Assembly (NCBI GenBank): GCA_964020155.1
Contig: OZ026546.1
Coordinates: forward strand, 7,651,379-7,666,378
DNA: 15,000 nucleotides
Reading direction: 5' to 3'
Origin: Chondrilla cf. caribensis
Lineage: Eukaryota; Porifera; Demospongiae; Chondrillida; Chondrillidae
Position 1 is the first letter of the stretch. Each line of letters starts with the position of its first letter. Of the stretch, positions 1 to 10,436 are shown piece after piece. The notes beneath the pieces are model-generated. The model did no database searches, was not told the DNA's origin, and was given only the letters and a program-made list of their open reading frames with translations. The translations under genes were made by a program, and so were the position numbers.

Positions 1-44
1 TATGTATATGCCTGGACTAATAATTGTTCATCTGTGCTCTGGAG

Positions 45-522
45 ATGGCAGTGAAGTTACATATGATATTTTTGTGTATCCTCTCAGCTAAGAATGGATA
101 TGGTGAGTCATACAATTTAGGAGTGAAATCACTGGGTGGATAATGTCTTGTAGCCAGTCCAGTTTATATTTCATTTGCCTGCTGTTAATTATTATTGATT
201 AGTTATTTCTCAGGTGACCCTCTCTCCTCCACCTGATGATGTGTGTTTTGGTGATGTTGTGGAGCTGTTGTGTCAACCCACTGGAGGCACTGCACAGTAC
301 AAATTGGCTGTCACCCTTTGGAGAGAGAATACGATGCCACTTAGAGTTGGACCTGGTACACCCTATGCTCTTCAACATGTGAACACCACTGGTGATAAAC
401 TGATCATCAATATCACTGGAGAGTACTTTGAGGAGAACATGGTCTACTCTTATCAATGTTACTATGTTATCATGCCCAACACTTTTGATGAGAGTGAGAT
501 AGTTAGCATTGATCCATTAGGT

Positions 523-575
<53 letters not shown>

Positions 576-1363
576 GGTTGTGTACATGGGTGTGTGTGGG
601 TGTGTGGATGTGGGGGTGTGTGTGTGCACGTGTGTGTACAAGTGAATATTGTACATATTTTCACTTGCCCAGAACACCCCCTCCCTCCCACACTGAGAGA
701 ACCCATCACTACAACTCCATCTACCATCACACTGGAGGTGGACCACAGGAATACATGTTTTGAGAACTGTACCTTCCAGTATGAGGTCAAGGTTCACCCA
801 GCTGGTAGTCACATGTCCATATCCACAACAACCCACTCTACTAATGTCTTCAGTGTGAGTGGTCTCAGTGGAGGTACCGGTACCAGGTACAGAGCAGAGA
901 TTGTAGCAGTGTGTGTAGAAGAGTCCACCATTAGAAGTGATCCACTGAATGTCAACTTTACAACAAGAATGGAAGGTGGGTTGAGTGTGTTTGTTGTAGT
1001 GTCCCAACTTCAACTGAGTGTTGTTTACATCATCTTCAGATGGTACAACAGTGACTCCTACTCCTGATAATGATACTGATCCTACTAATGGTACAGATCC
1101 TGATAATAGTACAGATCTTAATCCTTCTCCTGAAACAGGTGCGCAATGTACTGTAATGAAGACAGTTTTTCACATGCAGTAATATTTAGTAGTTTGTACT
1201 AATACATATGCTTCATGTTTTTTGATGTTATCTTTTTAAGGACTGGTTGCTGGTGTTATGGCGGTGTGTATTGTGGTAGTTGTGGGTGCCATAGTAGTGA
1301 TCATTTTTGTGATATTGTTTGTGATATTAAGAAAAGAATCAAAGGTGGCTTCATCTCTGAAAG

Positions 1364-1413
<50 letters not shown>

Positions 1414-1420
1414 ACGCGTT

Positions 1421-1514
<94 letters not shown>

Positions 1515-1916
1515 CAATGTATATGTGTGTTTCGTTTTCTTTTCACTATAAAATATTCATTCTACAGGTCAGACATGAAGAAGTATCATACCAGGTACAT
1601 TTTTATTCATGGTGTGATCTCTCTACTTTAGCCATATATCATGATCTTTATTTTCACAGACTGTCCAATATGCTGACTTATACTTCAGTGCCACCCGTCC
1701 CATACCAGCTCCTGCTACTGACAAAGTCCTCTACAGTGGGACAGTCGGAGACATATCAGTGAGTGGTGTGCAGTGTGTGGAGTCAGTATTATTTGACAAT
1801 GTTTATTTAGTGATTTTACATTATTTATCATCATATTATTATAGACACCTCCTAAGATACCCAAGAAGGCAGTCCTTAAGAATAGTGAGTTGATTATGCC
1901 CAATTATGCTCAATGA
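45..1916 (+). CDS. Gene A: Ig-FN3 single-pass receptor with tandem ITIM-like tail (8 exons)
   Basis: Probable cell-surface receptor. Exons: 45-102, 203-520, 673-975, 1040-1138, 1241-1365, 1568-1594, 1660-1758, 1845-1916. They sum to 1101 nt in one open frame (366 aa plus TGA). Exon 1 gives a hydrophobic signal peptide (MAVKLHMIFLCILSA). Residues 20-125 form an Ig-like domain with Cys43 (B strand), Trp59, Cys105 (F strand, YSYQC) and an extra Cys34. Residues 126-226 form an FN3 domain ending SDPLNVNFTT; the usual B-strand Trp is Val. Residues 227-259 are an Asn/Thr/Asp/Pro stalk. Residues 260-289 are a Val/Ile-rich TM helix followed by RK. The tail holds VSYQTV and VQYADL, two overlapping ITIM-like motifs. 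The first four introns are phase 1 and the tail introns are phase 0. The exon 2 acceptor at 203 was chosen because it keeps phase; the stronger-looking AG at 213 would break it. Signalling and ligand are inferred only. Confidence 0.72.
525..640 (+). repeat. (GT)n microsatellite in gene A intron 2
   Basis: A pure GT run covers 525-573 and a degenerate GT-rich tail runs to about 640. It begins four bases after the donor GTAA at 521, so it forms the downstream part of the 5' splice site (GTAAGTGTGT). Open frames through it read as alternating Cys-Val on one strand and Thr-His on the other and are not coding. Confidence 0.95.
1066..1119 (+). repeat. Coding 18-bp tandem repeat in gene A stalk
   Basis: Three in-frame 18-bp units encode DNDTDP, TNGTDP and DNSTDL. 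Each carries an N-x-T/S-like glycosylation sequon (NDT, NGT, NST). The repeat lies in the stalk exon between FN3 and TM and is absent from the otherwise similar stalk of gene B, so stalk length and glycosylation can change by unit gain or loss. Confidence 0.75.
1366..1510 (+). repeat. (GT)n double microsatellite beginning exactly at gene A intron 5 donor
   Basis: Two pure runs (1366-1412 and 1423-1510) are separated by a short interruption (CACGCGTTCA). The donor dinucleotide after exon 5 (GAAAGAG|GTGTGT) is the first unit of the tract, so the 5' splice site has no fixed consensus beyond the repeat itself. Confidence 0.95.
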
Positions 1917-2090
1917 GGGATTCATGTAAGACATATTGCAAAATGGCTACCACATGTCACTTGTTGCAGGGTCACCTTGACCTTTGACCTTGTGTTAGGT
2001 GGTAATTGTTGTAGTATTCGTTCAAAGGTGTGTGTATTGTAGTATATGCTAGATTAACATCGCAGTCTGAAATCCCTATTCAATTACTAG

Positions 2091-2582
2091 ATTGTTGGTT
2101 GCTGTGTGTGTAGACTTTGCTATATAGTATGTACAATACCTGTGCTTGCTGCATTGCTACCTGTAGCTGGTGGAACCTTCCAAAAGGACATCCTTGCCAA
2201 CATGGATGGGTCTGGTATATTGTTGTTAGCTAACAAGGGCACCTGTCTCCATGACAACTGCTCCAGGAGGAAGTGTGACCACACCAGTTTGAAGACCTTC
2301 CCGGTGGACGTACTAGCTGTCTACAAAGACACTACATTTGTAGCCAACTGTCTTGAGGATCCTGATAAAGACATCACTATCGAGGATGTCGGTAGAATCA
2401 TACAAGCTAAGCAAGGATTGGAAGCTGCCAAGGGGTTCCTCATCTGTAACCAGGACTTCATGTCGATGGACCTCCTAGTGCAGCTGGAGGAGAATGACTG
2501 CTTCTTTGTCGGTGTGGGAGGTCATGGGAAGGAGAACTGGGATGAGAGAATGCTGGACAAGTTCACCTCATTTTTCACATGA
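2091..2582 (+). CDS. Unrecognised ORF, possibly a terminal exon
   Basis: A frame open from 2091 ends in TGA at 2580-2582. I do not recognise the family. Two readings are possible. One is a single-exon protein of 126 aa from the ATG at 2202. The other is a terminal exon starting at 2167 after CTACCTGTAG (phase 1) and joined to an unseen upstream exon. The product has a Cys cluster (GTCLHDNCSRRKC), then a mixed alpha/beta-looking stretch with VDVLAVYKD, FLICNQDF and FVGVGGHGKENW. Codon use and the absence of low-complexity sequence look like real coding. It lies 175 bp after the gene A stop, on the same strand, and before gene B. No membrane segment is convincing downstream of the ATG. An alternative 3' exon of gene A is conceivable but not supported. 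Confidence 0.45.
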   Translation: MVGCCVCRLCYIVCTIPVLAALLPVAGGTFQKDILANMDGSGILLLANKGTCLHDNCSRRKCDHTSLKTFPVDVLAVYKDTTFVANCLEDPDKDITIEDVGRIIQAKQGLEAAKGFLICNQDFMSMDLLVQLEENDCFFVGVGGHGKENWDERMLDKFTSFFT

Positions 2583-3216
2583 TCAGATAATGGATGTATC
2601 TAGAGTGTCATCTTACCGTCACCATATTGGTCATTTATTGTTATATTGCATCACCCAAACTTAGTATTGACTGTTGTCATTATTTCAATGTTATGGCTCA
2701 ACTCCATCAAATGTGACAATTGCTTGGTATAATTGCTATTTTGTTGTGCCATTAGGATCAGGTAACATGCTGTGTTGTTATCATTTCAAGACTATTGTGT
2801 ATGCTTAATGGTGTATTCTGTATTGTAGTTGAACTGACATTTCATTTTCATGTCAAAATGACATTGAACCACGTATTGACCTATAATGATCTGATAAAGG
2901 TCTCGACCAAGTTATAGTACGTACGCTGCCGCCTTGAATTCGAAGGCGAAGGTTATAACATAAATGCTTACACATACCACTTTACAGGGTTTCTCCCTAT
3001 TGCATCACTAATATAAATCTATTGCATGCTCGAATAACAGTGTTAGACAATGTATTAGCTCTATGTGGTGTGCCCGTTTTAAGTTGTAACGTTCATAACC
3101 TATTGCTTATTTATATATTTATTGTTTCTTATGATAATCCAGTTATTGTATCTTGTGGAGTGCTACATTGGACCCCTCCGTGTCCTAGCACCTTATGGTG
3201 TGGTGCACTTTAATAA

Positions 3217-3217
<1 letters not shown>
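2583..3217. other. Intergenic stretch, no gene seen; possible retroelement 3' end
   Basis: No frame with convincing coding character. A 63-aa open frame at 3022-3213 is Leu/Ile/Val-rich and has no recognisable motif. The last part leads straight into a tetranucleotide tail at 3218, as in the 3' untranslated end of a LINE or SINE. A short imperfect palindrome (CGCCTT...AAGGCG) lies near 2935. Confidence 0.5.

Positions 3218-3250
<33 letters not shown>
3218..3250 (+). repeat. (ATTG)8 tail of a probable truncated LINE/SINE
   Basis: Eight ATTG units plus one A follow AATAAT after TGGTGTGGTGCACTTT. Short tetranucleotide tails of this type are typical 3' ends of CR1/L2-like LINEs and their SINEs. 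No reverse transcriptase frame was found upstream, so only a 3' fragment can be present. Confidence 0.55.
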
Positions 3251-3251
<1 letters not shown>

Positions 3252-3257
3252 ATAAAT
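3251..3257 (+). promoter_or_regulatory. TATA-like box upstream of gene B
   Basis: TATAAAT lies 95 bp before the gene B start codon at 3352 and directly abuts the ATTG tail. A start site about 30 bp downstream would leave a short 5' leader and fall on the 19-bp palindrome at 3266-3284. Position alone supports the call. Confidence 0.35.
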
Positions 3258-3265
3258 GGCCGACG

Positions 3266-3284
3266 ATCGAGTTCTGAACTCGAT
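3266..3284. promoter_or_regulatory. 19-bp perfect palindrome in presumed gene B core promoter
   Basis: ATCGAGTTC, a central T, then GAACTCGAT: two perfect 9-bp arms. It sits in a short CpG-containing patch (GGCCGACGATCG) 9 bp after the TATA-like box. The dyad symmetry would suit a dimeric DNA-binding protein; no factor is identified. Confidence 0.4.
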
Positions 3285-3351
3285 TATTGCATTTGACGTG
3301 TGCGCACAAGATCTAGATGCGTACTTGGATTGCAATTATCTGACGTGAGGT

Positions 3352-6494
<3,143 letters not shown>

Positions 6495-6737
6495 ATAACT
6501 TGAATGGAGTGTTGCTTCACTCTTTTTGTATACTCATTGTTGTGTTGTGTGTACTGAAATTTTGTATTCATGACTTAGACCTTATACCAATATCATGTGC
6601 ATGTGACATACATGTGCTGCATGGTCATCATACATTGTAGACATTGTACTGCTGTGAGTACGTTGTATTTTGAGGAATGATCAATAAGCATATGCATAAT
6701 ACCCACTGATTTGTGACTGCATGTATAGTAAGTTACA

Positions 6738-6753
6738 CGTGTATGTGTGTGTG

Positions 6754-6827
<74 letters not shown>

Positions 6828-6902
6828 GTGTGCATGGGTGTGTGCGTGCATGGGTGCGTGCATGCATGCGTGTGTGCGTGTGTGCGTGCGTGCATGTGTG
6901 TG
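6738..6902 (+). repeat. (GT)n microsatellite with GCGTGCATG-rich flank, 3' of gene B
   Basis: Pure TG run at 6755-6819, then a degenerate block of TGTA, GCGTG and CATG steps to about 6902. It starts about 245 bp after the gene B stop codon. Confidence 0.95.
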
Positions 6903-7559
6903 TTATTACGGTGTGATTTTTAATGTGTTGTGCTCTAGGACCAGTGGTATGGTGTGTATACCTCACATTGTATTGTCATGATTTCAGTGGGTGTGAGTGG
7001 GATCTAATGGTGGGGGCTGTTATATTCAATTACATGTAATTCTCATGTTAGCTCTACATTCAACTATGTACCATCCTGGTGAAGTCACAGACCATGATAG
7101 AGTGTTGTGGAGAGCATGTCTTAGGACTATGGAATATAATATAATATATGTATATATATATATATATATATATAGGATATTATAGGAAAACTGAATTGAG
7201 GTGGATGATATATCAACCATGTATGATACATGCACCAGCTGGTCAAGTTGATGAGGGGGCGGGGAGGAGAGGGTACATGACTGGATGGACCACATTATTA
7301 TCGCATTCAGCAATTAATATACACCATGTTATCAACACTGTGATAATTAGGTGTAGTAGGAACAATAAACAAATCGATCCTCAGACACTGGGATGGTATG
7401 TGCATGGTGCACAGGTGGAATCCTGGGAAGGTACATTACATGTGGGATACAGAAGTCAGTAGTGGTATTTGTCATGTAGTGTCCAGAGTGAGTGCCTGGA
7501 GCCAAAGAGTATATAATAATATTAGGAATAGTCATTAAGAGCATCTATACTATAAGGAA
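6903..7559. other. Intergenic stretch, no gene seen
   Basis: It contains a (TA)12 tract at 7151-7174 and otherwise unremarkable AT-rich sequence. Several short open frames exist on both strands but none has a domain, splice context or composition suggesting a gene. Confidence 0.6.
7151..7174. repeat. (TA)12 microsatellite
   Basis: Uninterrupted TA dinucleotide run of 24 bp within AT-rich sequence. Confidence 0.9.
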
Positions 7560-7741
7560 TACAATCAAACCTAGGTGTGCCACTGTATTGGCAGGCCACC
7601 TCTCTATAACAGCCAGGTTGTTAAATCTCAAAAGTGGATATAGTGTACAATTCAACTAGCGTGTACAAGCCATGGCCGCCTCTCTTTAACGGCCAAGTTT
7701 TCGGGTTCCTAGATGGACCACTACTGACAGGTCACACTGTA
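7560..7741. mobile_element. Decayed MITE-like element with pogo-type ends
   Basis: The left end reads TACAATCAAACCT. The proposed right end, read inward on the minus strand, is TACAGTGTGACCT. Between them are two similar sub-repeats (7594-7619 and 7674-7699) sharing the pattern GGCCxCCTCTCTxTAACxGCCA. Ends starting CAGT-AAACCT with internal CCTCTCTATAAC steps are known from pogo/Tigger-like elements in many animals. The right end is imperfect, so limits are tentative. Confidence 0.45.
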
Positions 7742-7829
7742 TTATTGTAGCGTGATTGCATTGTCACTAGATGGGGCTTTCCCGTGACAGGCAAAAAAAT
7801 AGCCACTAATTATAAGTTTTGAACTGCAG

Positions 7830-8143
7830 GTGATGCTCAAGTGTACATAGAGGGACGAGCTGTTGACAGTGTCTGCTATGGGAACACTGTTAATCTGACA
7901 TGTTCCTACCCCAACATAATGGATATGGTGAATGAGACGTACAAATATCTGTCTACAAGTAGTTAGTGGGCAGTGAATGGTACTAGGTTACTATCAGATG
8001 GTACTACAGCACTCAGCACTACATCAGAGAGATTGGATGTTACTCTCACAAGAAAACCGTTGGTGTCTTCTACTATTCTTGTTATTTGATATTGTACAAT
8101 GGAAGCAGAGAGACCAGCAGTGATGTGGAGATTGACCCACCAG
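7830..8143 (+). pseudogene. Broken Ig exon, third member of the receptor family
   Basis: Closely related to the gene B Ig exon: acceptor GAACTGCAG, then AQVYIEG, DSVCYGNTV and LTCSYPNIMDMVN, and ending IDPP before a GTGAGG donor. Splice sites and phase 1 at both ends are kept. It is disrupted by an in-frame TAG at 7964-7966, where gene B has a GAT codon just before the core Trp. It also carries a 7-nt net deletion in the E-F region (about 8050-8065) that shifts the frame, and a 12-nt deletion near 8000. No signal exon, FN3 exon or TM exon was found nearby, so it is an isolated exon copy. Confidence 0.85.
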
Positions 8144-8312
8144 GTGAGGGGTGTACCTGAGAATGTTCATTAATCTAACCTACATTATGATTGTGTAGTA
8201 GTAAGGTGTGACCATAAATCAAGTATCTATCTATGGTATTGGCATGCCTTGTAAGTACATAAAGCACTACCTTGTAATTGAGATGCTAATGCTCCTCAGA
8301 GACTGTTGAGTG

Positions 8313-8510
8313 CAGGTTGAGTGTGTACAGGTTGTGTGTACAGGTCGGGTGTGTACAGGTTGAGTGTGTACAGGTTGTGTGTACAGGTTGTGTGTACAGG
8401 TTGTGTGTACAGGTCGAGTGTGTACAGGTTGATTGTGTACATGTTGAGTGTGTACAGGTTGAGCTGTACATATGTTGAGTGTGTACATGTTGAGTGTGTA
8501 CAGGTTGAGT
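8313..8510 (+). repeat. Short-unit minisatellite (GTGTGTACAGGTTGA-type)
   Basis: Irregular tandem array of 13-15-bp units built on GTGTACAGGTTG, with variants ending in CATGTTGA or AGCTGTACAT. Unit length is unstable along the array. Open frames on both strands across it (YRLSVYRL-type and THSTCTHN-type) are repeat artefacts. Confidence 0.85.
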
Positions 8511-8559
8511 GTGTACAGATTGAGCTGTACATATGTTGTACAGCTCAATCTGTACACAC
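8509..8559. repeat. Perfect 23-bp inverted repeat with 5-nt loop
   Basis: The left arm 8509-8531 and right arm 8537-8559 are exact reverse complements around the loop TATGT. The left arm is the last minisatellite unit. The right arm is the same sequence inverted, giving a strong potential hairpin or cruciform at the array boundary. Confidence 0.9.
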
Positions 8560-8672
8560 GTATGTGTATGTGTTGAGTATAGCATAATATTGTTTGCCGG
8601 ATGGATATCAAGTTATTTGTTTGATATACCTTTCAGCTTTTGGGAGTGTTTAGAAGTGATGTCCATTCAAAT

Positions 8673-8926
8673 TATGTATGAGAAGCAGGAAGAACAATGA
8701 AGATACGTATGACAGAACATAAGCAAGAGGTAAAGAACAAGGACCCAAACAATGGAATTGCCATGCATGTCCACAAGACAGACCGCTCCATCCTATGGCA
8801 AGATGCAAGGATCCTTGAAAAGGAAGAGTTATGGGAGAAAAGAAGAATCAATGAAGATCTCCAGATCCAGGAGAAAAAACACACGATGAATTTAGATGCA
8901 GGACTCCTTTTGGACCAGTCATGAGC
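8673..8926 (+). mobile_element. Penelope-like element fragment: GIY-YIG endonuclease C-terminal part (decayed)
   Basis: The frame reads Y-V-stop-E-A-G-R-T, matching the YIGETGRT segment with Gly changed to a TGA stop (8679-8681). It then stays open to 8924 through RMTEHKQEV (the RxxEH region with the catalytic Arg), VHKTDRSILW (conserved His and Trp region), ILEKEELWEKRRI, and MNLDAGLLLDQS (conserved Asn). This order is characteristic of the GIY-YIG nuclease domain at the C-terminus of Penelope-like retroelements. In related elements a Trp often follows the final Ser; here the next codon is TGA. The GIY half and the reverse transcriptase are missing or frame-shifted beyond recognition upstream. 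It is a dead 3' fragment, most likely 5'-truncated. Confidence 0.7.
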
Positions 8927-8958
8927 ATCCTTTGTGAAGACTTCTGCTTGAAGTGTGA

Positions 8959-9147
8959 CAAGTACTGGTGACACAAGAAGTGGAATGGTGGAAATTTCCT
9001 CTAATTAAGAGCAATTCCCACCTACCAGTCCATCCTACTGATGGCAACCCTCAGCGTCAAAATGTTAAGGAAGATATGAAGAACTCTTTAAGCCAAAAGG
9101 TTTGTCAAACAAAAGATGAGTTGAACACAGCAAGGAATCCTTATTAA
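8959..9147 (+). other. Open frame of unclear status downstream of the Penelope fragment
   Basis: About 61 codons stay open to TAA, including VEWWKFPLIKSNSHLPV and VKEDMKNSLSQKV. There is no clear start codon or splice acceptor. It could be trailing sequence of the Penelope-like element or a degraded exon. It shares a 17-nt identical, in-frame string (EDMKNS) with the tail exon of gene B. Confidence 0.25.
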
Positions 9148-9650
9148 GTTTAATTCCATCAATCCGACTATTATGATTAATATCACATACACGCTCATAC
9201 TGTGTGTCAGCAATTCTTATTATGTGCATATTACCTTTATCTACCCATACGAATGTGTACAGTGCAGGTGTATATGTACTTTATAACACAATTGAATTTG
9301 GGAATTGTCCAACTAAATCGATGTTAGCCCACCTGTGGCCTTACTTCAATTATACGGTTAGGTTATTTCATTAACTGGTAATTGTATGTATTCAATTTTG
9401 TGTGTTGTGTGTACATGTCAAGTGTGGATGGATGTGGTGGGTAAATGCTGGTTAGTGATTTAGTGATTAGAGGATTTGCTGTACATGAGGACACTGTACT
9501 GAAGGGTGGGAAAGGCTGTTAGACTACACAAAAGTTTTTTTACGATTTAAATTTCTGTCATCTGTGGTTTGGCATGGATGTACGTGTTGTGTCCGAGTAA
9601 ACCACGTACTTTATACTTGTGTATGTAATATGTGCGTATATGTACATTAG
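9148..9650. other. Intergenic stretch, no gene seen
   Basis: AT-rich sequence with no open frame of coding character and no clear repeat. A GTGTGTTGTGTGTACATG string near 9400 is minor low complexity. Confidence 0.6.
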
Positions 9651-9791
9651 AGATTTATGTGGGTATATTATATGCTGAATGGATTAGAACATGAGGCTGA
9701 ATGTTCATTACATTTGTTTTCTGTCACTACTGTGCAGTCTGGCAAAGATTTTTTTCTCAAAAATTTGTCTGTAGAATTGAAACCATCACAG

Positions 9792-9915
9792 GATGTTTCT
9801 GGAACTAAATGGAAACAAGGGAACCCATGCACCATTGAAGATCAATCGGGTACCAGTAGATGACTCTGAGGAAGTGATGCAGGATGGAGAGGAATATACT
9901 GGAGCATGGAAATAA
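9792..9915 (+). CDS. Possible terminal coding exon or decayed gene end
   Basis: After an acceptor-like CCATCACAG, a frame runs for 40 codons from the ATG at 9793 to TAA (9913-9915). It begins MFLELNGNKG and ends KINRVPVDDSEEV then GEEYTGAWK, an acidic tail of protein-like composition. The overlapping frame 9657-9863 reads KDFFLKNLSVELKPSQ before the same point. The true structure may therefore be one decayed gene with a frameshift near 9820, rather than a spliced exon. No upstream partner exon was identified and no family is recognised. Confidence 0.3.
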
Positions 9916-10237
9916 TGAGAAATATTATCTTTTTATAATTCATTAATCATATAAAGAGTATGGATATAGTTAGTGTCTGGATGTTAGAGATATTGTATTT
10001 TCTGCTTGGCCAACCTGTAGCTATAGCTACATCTTAGGATTTTTTCTTCCAGCATTAAACCAACCCTCTAATAGTTTATCAACCCTGTAAATACAAATAC
10101 AGGCACCGGTATTTTGTCAGTAGAAGGGTTCACTCACGGTAGTTAGTAACTATAGTCTGTCGAGCTGGCTGGTTAATTTAGGGGCCGCTTCGAATTCGCT
10201 GTACGTTAAGTAGCTACGGCCATTTACTGATGATGCA

Positions 10238-10385
10238 ATGTGTTTGCGAAGTCACAAAAAATGGCTCTCAACTCTAGGATGCCAATTTGTCCGACGGTTT
10301 GCAGATCGTGATGTTCTGGACACTGAAGAGAGCGTCAACGGATATGTACACTTCAGAAAGGATGCTGTCTTTGAATTTCCACAAG
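10238..10385 (+). CDS. Possible first exon of an unrecognised gene
   Basis: A frame opens at ATG 10238 in a locally CpG-richer patch (10180-10320). It encodes about 49 residues including LGCQFVRRFADRDVLDTEES and VHFRKDAVFEFPQ before a weak donor-like CACAAG|GTTGGT (phase 1). The frame formally continues to 10588. From about 10437, however, the DNA belongs to a non-coding duplicated segment whose other copy does not keep the frame, so only the first part could be coding. No downstream exon was found. Confidence 0.25.
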
Positions 10386-10436
10386 GTTGGTCTTCCATAA
10401 AAATACGATACACTATTGTGTTGCATTGTTTGCTAT

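Noticed and set aside
214..216. AG at 212-213 as the acceptor for gene A exon 2
   Set aside because: It would be phase 0 and cannot join the phase-1 donor at 103. The acceptor ending at 202 keeps the frame and matches family phase.
199..456. Minus-strand open frame opposite the gene A Ig exon
   Set aside because: Shadow of the real plus-strand Ig exon, with no domain or splice context of its own.
462..1013. Minus-strand frames opposite the FN3 exons of A (462-1013) and B (4686-5148)
   Set aside because: Their near-identity only reflects the duplicated plus-strand FN3 exon. The sequences show no domain.
525..1067. Long open frames of alternating Cys-Val or Thr-His across GT/CA tracts (also 1215-1762, 5796-6295 and 6593-6981)
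   Set aside because: Dinucleotide repeats lack stops in all frames. Only the parts matching spliced FN3, TM or tail exons are coding.
3022..3213. 63-aa ORF before the ATTG tail
   Set aside because: Hydrophobic and low in information; no reverse transcriptase or nuclease motif. More likely retroelement 3' untranslated sequence.
8267..8611. Plus- and minus-strand ORFs across the 8.3-8.5 kb minisatellite
   Set aside because: Repetitive translations follow the tandem units; no start context or homologous domain.
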